A stretch of 39,260 bases of DNA, from assembly GCA_002433075.1 (NCBI GenBank), contig DJHM01000001.1, positions 1 to 39,260 on the forward strand. Reading direction: 5' to 3'. Shown here piece by piece: positions 23,853 to 32,050 of the stretch. Both the position numbers and the translations under genes were made by a program. Below the pieces are notes generated by a model. That model had not been told where the DNA came from. It saw nothing but the letters and a program-made list of their open reading frames with translations, and did no database searches. Within the stretch, counting starts at the first letter, position 1, and the number at the start of each line of letters is the position of its first letter. Source of the stretch: Latescibacteria bacterium UBA6620 (GTDB taxonomy: Bacteria; Latescibacterota; UBA2968).

Positions 23853-24872
23853 GTGATACAGGCAACGATCTCCGGTGAACGCGAGGTCGGATTCGTCGAA
23901 CTCCCCGACCCGGAGCCACAACCGGGTTGGGCCCTCGTCAAGGTACACGCCTCCGCACTGTGCACAGAGTACAAAGCGTATCTTCAGGGCCTCACGATGG
24001 ATACCCCCGGCCACGAGGGCGCTGGCGAAGTGGTGGCCGTCGGGGACGACCAGGGTCCCGTGGACGTCGGCGATCGCGTCGTCATCCTGCCCCAGTACCC
24101 CTGCGGTGCTTGCGACCTTTGCCTGTCGGGGGACTACGTCTATTGCGAGAACAACCAGGACTTTGCCGCCGTCAATGGATCGAACAACGGAAAGGGAACA
24201 TTCGCCCACTACACCCTGAAACCCGGTTGGCTGCTCCCGAAGATTCCCGAAGGGGTCACCTACGCTCAGGCCACGATGGCCATCGACGGTGTCGGGGCCT
24301 CCTTCGGCGGCTTTCAGGCCATCGGTATGGATTCACGGGATACCGTGCTCATCACCGGGCTTGGCCCTGTCGGGCTGGGCGCCGTCGTCAATGCCCGTTT
24401 TCGCAATGCCCGGGTGATTGGCGTCGAGCCCGCCCCCTGGCGAGCGAATCGAGCGCTCGAAATGGGAGCGGAAGTCGTTCTCGATCCGGACGATCCGGAG
24501 ATCCTCAGCACGATCCGGTCGATGACGGGTGGACGAGGTGTCGATTGCGCCGTGGACTGCTCGGGTGTTCCTTCCTCCGAGCGGTTGTGCATCGACGCCA
24601 CAAGACGTCGCGGCAGAGTGGCTTTCGTCGGGGAAAGCAAAAGCGACCTCGCCATCCAGGTCAGCCGCGATATGATCCGAAAGGGGCTCACGATCAAGGG
24701 CTCGTGGCTATACAACCGGACCGACTACGCCGGAGTGATGCGCGTCATTCAGGAATCCCCGCTGATCGACCTGTTGATCAGTCACGAAATGCCGATGAGC
24801 CGGATCGGAGACGCCTTCGAGGTCCTTGGAAAAGGAGAAGCCGCTAAAATCGTCGTCAATCCGTGGGAATGA
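23853..24872 (+). CDS. Zinc-dependent alcohol dehydrogenase (MDR family)
   Basis: A 339-residue medium-chain dehydrogenase. Catalytic-zinc ligands C37 and H54-E55 (TPGHEGAGEV) and the structural-zinc cysteines C84, C87, C90 and C98 (CGACDLC...C) are all visible. The Rossmann glycine motif is GLGPVGLGAV near 170-178, followed by an acidic GVEP at the end of strand 2, suggesting NAD. It probably oxidises a polyol or sugar alcohol. GTG 23853 is the start. It is separated by 123 nt from the creatininase and 145 nt from the epimerase-like gene. Confidence 0.93.
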   Translation: MIQATISGEREVGFVELPDPEPQPGWALVKVHASALCTEYKAYLQGLTMDTPGHEGAGEVVAVGDDQGPVDVGDRVVILPQYPCGACDLCLSGDYVYCENNQDFAAVNGSNNGKGTFAHYTLKPGWLLPKIPEGVTYAQATMAIDGVGASFGGFQAIGMDSRDTVLITGLGPVGLGAVVNARFRNARVIGVEPAPWRANRALEMGAEVVLDPDDPEILSTIRSMTGGRGVDCAVDCSGVPSSERLCIDATRRRGRVAFVGESKSDLAIQVSRDMIRKGLTIKGSWLYNRTDYAGVMRVIQESPLIDLLISHEMPMSRIGDAFEVLGKGEAAKIVVNPWE

Positions 24873-24912
24873 AGACTCTGGTATTCAGAGTCCGAAAAGC
24901 CCTCGACTCGTA

Positions 24913-24934
24913 GGGTCGGTTCGCGAACCGACCC
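24913..24934. repeat. Perfect 22-bp palindrome
   Basis: GGGTCGGTTCG followed by its exact reverse complement CGAACCGACCC, preceded by TA, in the spacer after the alcohol dehydrogenase. Its GTAGGG lead resembles the 19635 palindrome, but the core is different. Confidence 0.8.
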
Positions 24935-25017
24935 CTGCCTTGCATTTACGCAGTCCAGCATCAAACCGAGCCGTTCATTGACCCGCAGCGACGGCTCCTA
25001 CCCATCAGGAGAAGAAA

Positions 25018-25806
25018 ATGATCAAGATCGGTTCGAATTTCCTCAGTCTTAAAGACACCAGCATCCACGACTTTATCCAGACGTGCTACGATCTTCGCCT
25101 GGATTGCGTCGACTTTCACCAGCGCGCATTCGAGTCCAACGACCCGGCCTACCTGGGATCGATCAAGGCGCTCTGTCTCAAATACGGCCTCCCCATCGGA
25201 TACCTTGGCGTCAGCGGTCTGTTTCACGGCACATCCGACGAGCGAGCCGAACACGCAAGCAACGCAAAAGAAGCCGTCGATCTCGCTGCCACGCTCGGTT
25301 CACCCATCATCCGGCTCTTCTGCGCCAAAATGCCTGAAACGAACGGCGACGGGGATCCCCTGTGGCCCACTATGATCGCTGGGTACCAAGAAGTGGCCGA
25401 CTACGCCGCAACCAAGGGAATCCAGATCGGCCTGCAGAATCATCCGGTCACAGGCGACGAGATGGTGGCCATCCGGGAGGGCGTCGACCGAGAGAATTTC
25501 AACTTCATCATGGACACGGGACAGTGGACCGGTTCTCCGGGCTCGGCTCCCCGTGGGGAAACGGATCCCGCCCACGACATCTACAAGTACATGGAACAGA
25601 CGGTCAACGATGCGATGTATATCCGCTGCAAGTTCTACGACAACGAGAGCGGGACGGAGCAGTGGCTCGACTACAACCGCATCGCCGGTATCATCAAGGG
25701 CGCGAATTACAACGGCTGCATCTCGATCGTCTACGAGGGCGAGCACGAAGATCGTGTGGAGATGGTCCGTCTGGCATCCGAGCAGTTGCGCTCACTGTTG
25801 AACTGA
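25018..25806 (+). CDS. Sugar phosphate isomerase/epimerase-like TIM barrel (AP endonuclease 2 family)
   Basis: A 262-residue xylose-isomerase-like barrel (PF01261). Typical features are MIKIGSNFLSLKD at strand 1, LRLDCVDFHQRAF, AATLGSPIIRLFCA, YAATKGIQIGLQNHP with the conserved His near 142, a metal-ligand-like NFIMDTGQW near 162-168, MYIRCKFYD and SIVYEGE (late Glu). The family includes sugar epimerases, isomerases and inosose dehydratases. The start ATG 25018 follows GGAGAAGAAA. It may interconvert sugars feeding the neighbouring dehydrogenases. Exact substrate unknown. Confidence 0.9.
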   Translation: MIKIGSNFLSLKDTSIHDFIQTCYDLRLDCVDFHQRAFESNDPAYLGSIKALCLKYGLPIGYLGVSGLFHGTSDERAEHASNAKEAVDLAATLGSPIIRLFCAKMPETNGDGDPLWPTMIAGYQEVADYAATKGIQIGLQNHPVTGDEMVAIREGVDRENFNFIMDTGQWTGSPGSAPRGETDPAHDIYKYMEQTVNDAMYIRCKFYDNESGTEQWLDYNRIAGIIKGANYNGCISIVYEGEHEDRVEMVRLASEQLRSLLN

Positions 25807-25814
25807 GAACGGTA

Positions 25815-25835
25815 GGAGGCAGGAGGCAGGAGGCA
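25815..25835. repeat. Three perfect 7-bp tandem units (GGAGGCA)
   Basis: GGAGGCA three times in a row, followed by GGCA. It lies between the epimerase-like gene and the unknown gene at 25909, in a purine-rich strip unlike the surrounding code. Confidence 0.85.
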
Positions 25836-25908
25836 GGCAATAGATCATCTGAGCCTATTTGAGAACCTCCGCCCTCTGCCCACCGCCCACGGCTTCACCG
25901 GATTTCCT

Positions 25909-26484
25909 ATGACACGTCCCCTCGTCAACCCCGGATCTCTCTACTGGACTGGCCAGCACTGGATGGTCTACCTCCGAGAGCCCGGCTCGGATCAGGACAC
26001 GGGCCGAGTCAGCGTCTGGCATACCCACTTCTGCGAGGCGGGCGAGGGCACGGTCATCTACGTCGACATCCCTGGCGCCTATCGGGCCGCGTGTACCGAC
26101 AATCGGGAGGTTGCGGGGTTCATGGATCGTTGGGTACGCAAGCTGCCGGGGCCCTATGACATTGACCACCTGGTCGACGCGAGGATCGAACGGCGCGGCG
26201 ACATCCGGCAGGATCCATCGTGGTTCGTCGAAGCGGAAGACCACACGATCTTGACGACGTGGACGGAGATCGAACCTCCCGTGATCCTGGATGGCCCGGC
26301 CCCGAAGTTCAAGGAGGACCAGGATGTCTATTCCTACCTCTTCTTCTCCGGCGGGTCGATCCTGTTTGATGAGAAGCCGGTCCCCGGAGCCCCGTATATC
26401 CGAGACACCTGGAACGCCAGTATCGGTGACGATCGCAGTTCGTGCGTGATCGCCCTTTCGGAAACATTCATCGATAGACCTTGA
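25909..26484 (+). CDS. Protein of unknown function
   Basis: A 191-residue soluble protein that I do not recognise. It begins GSLYWTGQHWMVYLREPG, is rich in Trp, Asp and His (VWHTHFCEAGEGTVIYVD; WFVEAEDHTILTTWTEIEPPVI), and ends with YSYLFFSGGSILFDE and SSCVIALSETFID. No signal peptide, membrane segment or classical nucleotide motif is seen. The HTHFCEAGE segment could hold a metal, but that is only a guess. It is 43 nt upstream of PhyH 5 and on the same strand, so it may be co-transcribed with the oxygenase-dehydrogenase-aminotransferase set. Codon composition looks like its neighbours, so it is likely a real gene. Confidence 0.75.
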   Translation: MTRPLVNPGSLYWTGQHWMVYLREPGSDQDTGRVSVWHTHFCEAGEGTVIYVDIPGAYRAACTDNREVAGFMDRWVRKLPGPYDIDHLVDARIERRGDIRQDPSWFVEAEDHTILTTWTEIEPPVILDGPAPKFKEDQDVYSYLFFSGGSILFDEKPVPGAPYIRDTWNASIGDDRSSCVIALSETFIDRP

Positions 26485-26527
26485 TTCTGATCGTCGGAGA
26501 GGTAACTTCCGCGCTGGAGGAGGAACC

Positions 26528-27289
26528 ATGACCATCACCCAGGACCAGATCGCGGCCTACGGGCGAGACGGCCAGGTCGTCGTTGAAGACGTCGTGACGC
26601 GGGACGAACTCGAACTTCTTCGGAAGCGGACCGAAAAGATCGCAACGGGCGAAGTGGACTATCCGCGGGATGGACTCGAGTACGAGCCGACCGCAAAAGG
26701 GGACGAACGCTCACTCGAGAGCTTGCGCAAGATCAACAAACCGGGCCGGGACCCCGTCTTCGCTGCCCACTCGCGACACGCCGGGATTCTGGACATCGTC
26801 GAAACACTAATCGGTCCGGACGTCAAGCTGTTCGGCGACCAGTTTTTCATCAAACCCCCTGGCGGCATCGAAAAAACCTACCACCAGGACTCACCCTACT
26901 TCTCGATCCAGCCGATGGCCCTCGTCACCGCTTGGACCGCGCTCGACGACGTCACCGTCGAGAACGGCTGTATGTATGTTGTGCCCGGGAGTCAGGCCGG
27001 CGGGCCTCTCGATCACAGCGAACCCTGGATGGTCGGCGATCGCCAGGATATGAAGATCCCCGACAGCCAGATCGATTTTTCCGCGGAGCGCCCGGTCACC
27101 ATGAAGTCGGGCGATGTTTCATTCCATCACAGCCTCATCCTTCATCGATCCGGCCCAAACAACACCACCAGGTTCCGTCGTGGTCTGGCAGTCCATTACA
27201 TGACAGCCCGATCCCGTTGGACCGGGGACCCCTCCGACAAGCCCGACTACAAGCTTCTACGCGGAGTCGAGCATCAAGGCTGTGTCTGA
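26528..27289 (+). CDS. Phytanoyl-CoA dioxygenase family protein (PhyH 5)
   Basis: A 253-residue PhyH oxygenase with the strongest ribosome-binding site in the window (GGAGGAGGAA just before ATG). Iron ligands: H119-Q-D121 in TYHQDSPYF and H206 in LILHRSGPNN; R217/R218 in FRRGLAVHY binds 2-oxoglutarate. 'GDQFFIKPPGG' and 'TAWTALDDVTVENGCMYVVPGS' are canonical. A zinc-less MDR dehydrogenase and a class III aminotransferase follow, so an order of hydroxylation, oxidation to a carbonyl, then transamination is an attractive inference. The substrate is unknown. Confidence 0.94.
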   Translation: MTITQDQIAAYGRDGQVVVEDVVTRDELELLRKRTEKIATGEVDYPRDGLEYEPTAKGDERSLESLRKINKPGRDPVFAAHSRHAGILDIVETLIGPDVKLFGDQFFIKPPGGIEKTYHQDSPYFSIQPMALVTAWTALDDVTVENGCMYVVPGSQAGGPLDHSEPWMVGDRQDMKIPDSQIDFSAERPVTMKSGDVSFHHSLILHRSGPNNTTRFRRGLAVHYMTARSRWTGDPSDKPDYKLLRGVEHQGCV

Positions 27290-27331
27290 CCGGTTTCCTC
27301 CCCGCTCACGGATTGAAAGGTTCCCCTCCCC

Positions 27332-28348
27332 ATGAAAATCGCCATCCTCCACAGCCCTCGCGACCTTCGCATCGAAGAGCAGCCCCTCGATACAAGCGAC
27401 CTCGGTCCGGATGACATTTGGGTCAAAACGACCATCAGCGCATTCAAGATCGGCACCGATCGAGGGAACTACGAAGGCGCGGAGCAGGTACCCGGCGCGC
27501 CCGACTATCCCCGATGGGTGGGCGACAGCAATCTCGGCGTCGTGCAGGCGGTCGGAAGCAACGTCACCCAATTCGAACCGGGTGACCGGGTCGTCAGCCA
27601 ACTCTACCATCAATCCGAGTACATCGCAGACCTGAAAGATCGACTGCGAATCGTCAAGGTTCCCGACGGCGCCTCCGACGAGGACGCCGTTTACGCGCAC
27701 CTCTACGCGCTCAGCGCCCACTGCTACCACAAGGCATTGTTCAGACCGGGAGAGACGGTCGCCGTCGTTGGTCTGGGTGTGCTGGGACTGGGCGCCGTCG
27801 CACTCGGTCCTCTGTTCGGCGCGCGTGTCGTCGGCCTGGGAAATAGTCCTGTTCGGCTTGAAATGGCCGAACGGATGGGCGCTCACGCCGCCTACCTCTC
27901 GGACGATCCCGACCTCGAGGAAAAACTCGACGCCTTCACCGACGGGAAGGGTGTTGACCTCGTCATCCTGACCGCCAACCCGTGGCCCGCTTATCAGACC
28001 GCCATCGAGATCGTTCGACCGAACGGACGGGTCTCCATCGTCAGCCTCCAGGGACGCGGCGAACCCGATCTCGACTTCAACCCGCTCGCGATGGAATGGT
28101 TCTACTTCAAGGGCATCTCTCTCATCGCCGTCTCGGGCAGTGACGCAGCCCTGTTCCCGAATGAAGAGGCCGATGCGGCGCTGGGGCGCTGCAATCACGT
28201 CCTCTCTCTGATGGCGGATGGCAAGTTGGAGCCGAGCCGCCTCATCACGCACCAACTCCATTATTCAGAAATGGCCACAGCTTACGAAATGGCCTATCAC
28301 CGCGAGAAATCCATGCTCGGCGTCATCTTCAACTGGGATGAGGAGTAG
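27332..28348 (+). CDS. Zinc-less medium-chain dehydrogenase/reductase
   Basis: A 338-residue MDR-family protein. The Rossmann fingerprint VVGLGVLGLGAV (about 146-156) is intact, but the catalytic-zinc Cys is replaced by Ile (KIGTDRG, residue 40), the GHE motif is replaced by WVGDSN, and the four-cysteine structural-zinc lobe is missing. Comparable zinc-independent MDR proteins include quinone reductases and BchC-like or threonine-dehydrogenase-like relatives. It likely uses NAD(P) for a carbonyl/alcohol step without metal. Its stop is 2 nt before the aminotransferase start, which indicates co-translation. It follows PhyH 5 by 42 nt. Confidence 0.88.
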   Translation: MKIAILHSPRDLRIEEQPLDTSDLGPDDIWVKTTISAFKIGTDRGNYEGAEQVPGAPDYPRWVGDSNLGVVQAVGSNVTQFEPGDRVVSQLYHQSEYIADLKDRLRIVKVPDGASDEDAVYAHLYALSAHCYHKALFRPGETVAVVGLGVLGLGAVALGPLFGARVVGLGNSPVRLEMAERMGAHAAYLSDDPDLEEKLDAFTDGKGVDLVILTANPWPAYQTAIEIVRPNGRVSIVSLQGRGEPDLDFNPLAMEWFYFKGISLIAVSGSDAALFPNEEADAALGRCNHVLSLMADGKLEPSRLITHQLHYSEMATAYEMAYHREKSMLGVIFNWDEE

Positions 28349-28350
28349 TC

Positions 28351-29688
28351 ATGTCCGACAACCATAGCGTAGCAAAGTCACTTGAACTGTACGAACGCGC
28401 AGGAGAGCGAATCCCTGGCTGGGTTCAACTCATCAGTCGTCGCGCCGAGCGTTTCGCCAGAGGCGTAAGTCCCCTCTACATCGAGCGATCGAAAGGCGCC
28501 CGCTTCGTCGACGTCGATGGGAAAGAATACATCGACTGGACGCGCGCACTGGGCGCCATCATCCTGGGCTACGCCGACCCCGTCGTCGATGCCGCCGTGA
28601 AGGAACAGATCGACAAGGGCAGCCTGCACTCGATGAACAGCGGCCTCGAGATCGAACTGGCGGACGAACTCGCCGACACGATTCCGAGTTGCGAAATGGT
28701 CCGCTACACCAAAGGGGGCGGCGAAGCCTGCGCCGTCGCCGCCCGACTTGCACGAGGCACCACCGACAGAGACATCATTCTCTTCTGCGGCTATCATGGC
28801 TGGCACGACTGGTATCAGTCCGCCAATTATCTCGTCGACCCCGACAGTGGTGAGTACCCTTTCGCCGGCATCGAGCCGATCGGCGTCCCAAGGGCGCTCG
28901 CAGGTACCGCGGTTCCATTCTCCTACGGCGACCTGGACATGCTCGGGCGTCTGTTCAGCGAGCATCAGGGCCAGGTCGCGGCCATCATGATGGAACCCGC
29001 CCGCTCGGAACCTCCCGAGCCAGGATACCTTGAGGGCGTCAAGGAAATGGCACATCGCAACGGGGCGCTCCTGATCTTCGACGAAGTTTCCTGTGGCTGG
29101 CGCGAATCTCTCGGTGGAATGCAGAAAGTCTTCAACGTGATCCCGGATATGACCGTCGTCGCCAAGGGCATCTCGAACGGGTATCCGATGGGCGCGGTCG
29201 TCGGAAGTCGCGAAGCGATGGAAGAGGGCAGGCTTATGTTCGTCTCCAGTTCCTACTGGTCGGACAATGTCGGCCTGGCCGCATCGCTCGCCTGCATCCG
29301 GGAACTCAAGCGCCGCCACAGCGAGACCGTGCTGAAAGAAAAGGGCATCGCCACAGCGAAGGCGGTCGACGCAGCGGTCGCTTCATCGGGCCTGTCGGGC
29401 GCCTGCCAGGGATTCCCGACCACGCCGGGACTCGTCTTCGACCTGCCCGAAGGCGCCGACGCCGCCAAAGTGCAGACCCTTTTCATTCAGGAAATGGCCA
29501 AACGAGGCGTTCACGGTTACACGGGCTTCGGCCCCACCCACGCGACGACCGATGAGGACATCGCCATCACCGCCGATGCCGTCGAAGCCACCTGCCGCGT
29601 CATCAAGGAAGGACTCGAAAACGACAGCATCGACGACCTCCTTACTGCTGACACGAGATCGGAACCCTTCCGCCGCATCGTCAGATAG
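28351..29688 (+). CDS. Class III aminotransferase, glutamate-1-semialdehyde-aminomutase-like
   Basis: A 445-residue PLP fold-type I enzyme. PLP lysine K272 in VAKGISNGYPMGAVVG, D244 in LIFDEVSCGW (pyridine N contact), FCGYHGWHDWY and GYTGFGPTHA are typical of GSA-aminomutase-like proteins. The usual NSG(S/T)EA phosphate-binding segment reads YTKGGGEACAV here, so Asn-Ser is changed to Lys-Gly, a variation seen in subfamilies acting on other substrates. It is therefore unlikely to be HemL for haem synthesis. GAGGAG lies before ATG 28351. Likely aminates a carbonyl made by the preceding dehydrogenase, or the reverse. Confidence 0.9.
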   Translation: MSDNHSVAKSLELYERAGERIPGWVQLISRRAERFARGVSPLYIERSKGARFVDVDGKEYIDWTRALGAIILGYADPVVDAAVKEQIDKGSLHSMNSGLEIELADELADTIPSCEMVRYTKGGGEACAVAARLARGTTDRDIILFCGYHGWHDWYQSANYLVDPDSGEYPFAGIEPIGVPRALAGTAVPFSYGDLDMLGRLFSEHQGQVAAIMMEPARSEPPEPGYLEGVKEMAHRNGALLIFDEVSCGWRESLGGMQKVFNVIPDMTVVAKGISNGYPMGAVVGSREAMEEGRLMFVSSSYWSDNVGLAASLACIRELKRRHSETVLKEKGIATAKAVDAAVASSGLSGACQGFPTTPGLVFDLPEGADAAKVQTLFIQEMAKRGVHGYTGFGPTHATTDEDIAITADAVEATCRVIKEGLENDSIDDLLTADTRSEPFRRIVR

Positions 29689-29725
29689 CTGAAAACCCTC
29701 GTGCAAGTTCGAGGCGAGAGCATCC

Positions 29726-30730
29726 ATGCTGATCACCACGCTCTTTCCGGCCAATGAAGCCGGCTGCAGGCGCCATCGCATTCCCGCTCTCCTTGTCACC
29801 ACGAAAGGCACGGTCCTGGCTTTCTGCGAGGCTCGACGCCGGACCGGGGCGGACGATGACGAGATTGACATCGTCCTCAAACGAAGCTTCGACAATGGGA
29901 AGACGTGGAGCGATCGTCAGATCGTCGTCACCGATGGCGATCGCACGTGCGGAAACCCTTGCCCGATCGTGGATCGGGAAACCGGCTCGATCGTCCTGCT
30001 CTTCTGCAAGGAGAATCAGACCGTCTTCGTCACCCAGAGTGAGGACGAAGGCGAAAGCTGGACCACGCCCGTAGAGATCACGGCTGACATCAAGGATCCC
30101 GCCTGGACCTATCTCGGCACTGGTCCCGGCCACGGCATCCAGCTGGCCGGCGGTCGGCTCCTGGCACCATCGTGGAGCGACGAAAGCCCCGGCCCCGCCA
30201 CGTGGCGCCCAGCCGGCTGGGGCAAGATTCAGTCCTCGGTCGTGTTCTACAGCGATGACCACGGTGCGACCTGGCGGTCCGGGCCCAAAATGACCACCGA
30301 CGCCTCTGACGAATGCGAAGCCGTCGAGCTGGCGGACGGTTCGATCTACGGAACGCTACGAAGCCGCCAGGATCGATTCCGCCGGGCTTTCTCCCGAAGT
30401 CACGACAGCGGTAACAGCTGGACCGATGTTCAGTACGACGATGCACTGCCCGAACCCTCCTGCCAGGGCAGTATCGTAGCGCACGAAAACGATCGGGTTC
30501 TGATCGCGCATCCCGCGGCTACGGACGAGCGTGCCCGACTCACCGTCCGGATCAGCGAAGACGGCTGCCGGACCTGGCCCGTGGCTCGGGTACTCTACGA
30601 GGATGCCTCCGCCTACTCGGACCTCACCGTGACGTTCGATGACCACCTGCTTTGCCTCTTCGAAGCCGACCGCTACGAGCGCCTCGCCCTCGCCAGATTC
30701 CGCGTCGACTGGGTCGAGCAAGGCGAGTGA
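29726..30730 (+). CDS. Exo-sialidase-like protein (GH33-type, BNR repeats)
   Basis: A 334-residue six-bladed-propeller sialidase. Unlike the BNR protein at 13168 it carries the catalytic set: R18 in the RIP motif (HRIPA), E196 in DECEAVELADGS, R212 in GTLRSR, and Y297 in ASAYSDL as the candidate nucleophile. Asp boxes: SFDNGKTWSD (54-63), SEDEGESWTTP, SDDHGATWRSG and SHDSGNSWTDV, plus a degenerate SEDGCRTWPV. No signal peptide is visible, so it should act in the cytoplasm on imported oligosaccharides or sialic-acid-like sugars. No NanA/NanK/NanE-type sialate catabolic genes are visible in the window, so the substrate may be another nonulosonic acid or a related glycoside. Confidence 0.85.
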   Translation: MLITTLFPANEAGCRRHRIPALLVTTKGTVLAFCEARRRTGADDDEIDIVLKRSFDNGKTWSDRQIVVTDGDRTCGNPCPIVDRETGSIVLLFCKENQTVFVTQSEDEGESWTTPVEITADIKDPAWTYLGTGPGHGIQLAGGRLLAPSWSDESPGPATWRPAGWGKIQSSVVFYSDDHGATWRSGPKMTTDASDECEAVELADGSIYGTLRSRQDRFRRAFSRSHDSGNSWTDVQYDDALPEPSCQGSIVAHENDRVLIAHPAATDERARLTVRISEDGCRTWPVARVLYEDASAYSDLTVTFDDHLLCLFEADRYERLALARFRVDWVEQGE

Positions 30731-30775
30731 ATCGGGCGAAACCACTTTGACTCTTCGATCGAATTCGGGACACCC

Positions 30776-31993
30776 ATGAAAATCACCGACGTAAAGCTCT
30801 TCCTCATCAACCAGCCCCATACGTTCAACTGGGGCCCGGGCAATGCCGGCAATCACGCCATCGTCAAGATCCTGACCGACGACGGGATCTACGGAATCGG
30901 TGAAGCTTTCCATAGCCTCGAGGACATCATCGAGGGATGCGTCCGGAAGTTTCGTCGCTGGCTCCTCGGTCAGGATCCGACGAAAGTCATCCATAACTGG
31001 AACGCCATCTATCGAGGAATGAGGTATCCCCTCGGAACGGGCGAGCTCTCCGCGCTCAGTGCAATCGAACAGGCGCTCTGGGACATCGCAGGAAAATCAT
31101 GCGGACTTCCGATCTACAAGATGCTCGGGGGACCTGTTCGAGACCGGATCAAGGTCTACGCGAGTGGCAATGCCTGGTCGCGGCTGCCCCAAATGGAGGG
31201 CAAGGCGCTTCACGAACAAGCAGTAATCTTGAAGGAAATGGGCTGGACCGGAATGAAGTTCGGCCCGCAGGCCATCGACGTCGAAATGGATCCGCCGAGC
31301 GTCGTCTGGCGGGAAGTCCCGAAAGCGCCCATCCGCGAGTTCGAGGAATCCGTCGAACGGGTCCGGCTGGTCCGCGAAGCGGTCGGACCCGATTTCAACA
31401 TCTGCCTCGATTTTCACGGCAAGAGTTTCAGCCCGGCCGACGCGATCCGACTCGCGAAAGGGATCGAGCCCTACCATCCCTATTTCCTCGAAGAACCCGC
31501 ATTGACCGAGAACCCCGATCAGCTCGTCGAGGTCAAGGCCCAGACGAGTATCCCCATCGCCGGCGGGGAACGTGTCGTGCACCGCGATCTCTTCAAGGAC
31601 GTCATTGCCAAACGCGCCGTCGACATCATCCAGCTCGAACCCACGGCTTGTGGAGGCATCCTCGAGACTGTCAAACGTTCGGCCGTCGCCGAGCTGTCGA
31701 ACATTCAGCTCGCCCCCCATCACGCGTGCAGTCCCGTCGGGCTCAGCGCCTGTGCCCACATTGACGCCGCCGTCCCCAACTTCCTGATTCAGGAGGTCAA
31801 CAACGACGTCGCGTCCGCCTTCAACCAGGAGCTGTTCTTCCCCTCTCTCACGATCGAGAACGGCTACCTCGAACTCCCCACCGGCCCCGGTCTCGGGATC
31901 GACCTGAACGAGGAAGCCGCGGCTGCCTACCCACCCAAAGACTGGGACCGCCCGGTGATCATCAAACCCGACGGCTCCATAGGTCTCGAGTAG
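30776..31993 (+). CDS. D-galactonate dehydratase-like enolase-superfamily enzyme (copy 1)
   Basis: A 405-residue MR/MLE enzyme closest in pattern to DgoD-type acid-sugar dehydratases. D212 and H214 in LDFHGKSFSP, E239/E240 in YFLEEPAL, E265 in AGGERVVHRDLF, and H315/H316 in LAPHHACSPVGLSA match the DgoD 'DFHG / EEP / GER / PHCPLGP' layout. The C-terminal PTGPGLGIDLNEE is also characteristic. It should dehydrate a sugar acid to a 2-keto-3-deoxy acid, using Mg2+. The exact sugar acid is uncertain because His-Ala-Cys-Ser replaces Cys-Pro-Leu-Gly. It is followed after 57 nt by a second DgoD-like gene. Confidence 0.88.
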   Translation: MKITDVKLFLINQPHTFNWGPGNAGNHAIVKILTDDGIYGIGEAFHSLEDIIEGCVRKFRRWLLGQDPTKVIHNWNAIYRGMRYPLGTGELSALSAIEQALWDIAGKSCGLPIYKMLGGPVRDRIKVYASGNAWSRLPQMEGKALHEQAVILKEMGWTGMKFGPQAIDVEMDPPSVVWREVPKAPIREFEESVERVRLVREAVGPDFNICLDFHGKSFSPADAIRLAKGIEPYHPYFLEEPALTENPDQLVEVKAQTSIPIAGGERVVHRDLFKDVIAKRAVDIIQLEPTACGGILETVKRSAVAELSNIQLAPHHACSPVGLSACAHIDAAVPNFLIQEVNNDVASAFNQELFFPSLTIENGYLELPTGPGLGIDLNEEAAAAYPPKDWDRPVIIKPDGSIGLE

Positions 31994-32050
31994 AGTTCCT
32001 TTCGCATTCAACGTGAACGCCGTGAACACCCCCAAAACCGGAGCCTCCCT

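Noticed and set aside
28351..29688. HemL (haem biosynthesis) assignment
   Set aside because: The phosphate-binding loop and the catabolic neighbours do not fit; only the broad GSA-aminomutase-like class is supported.
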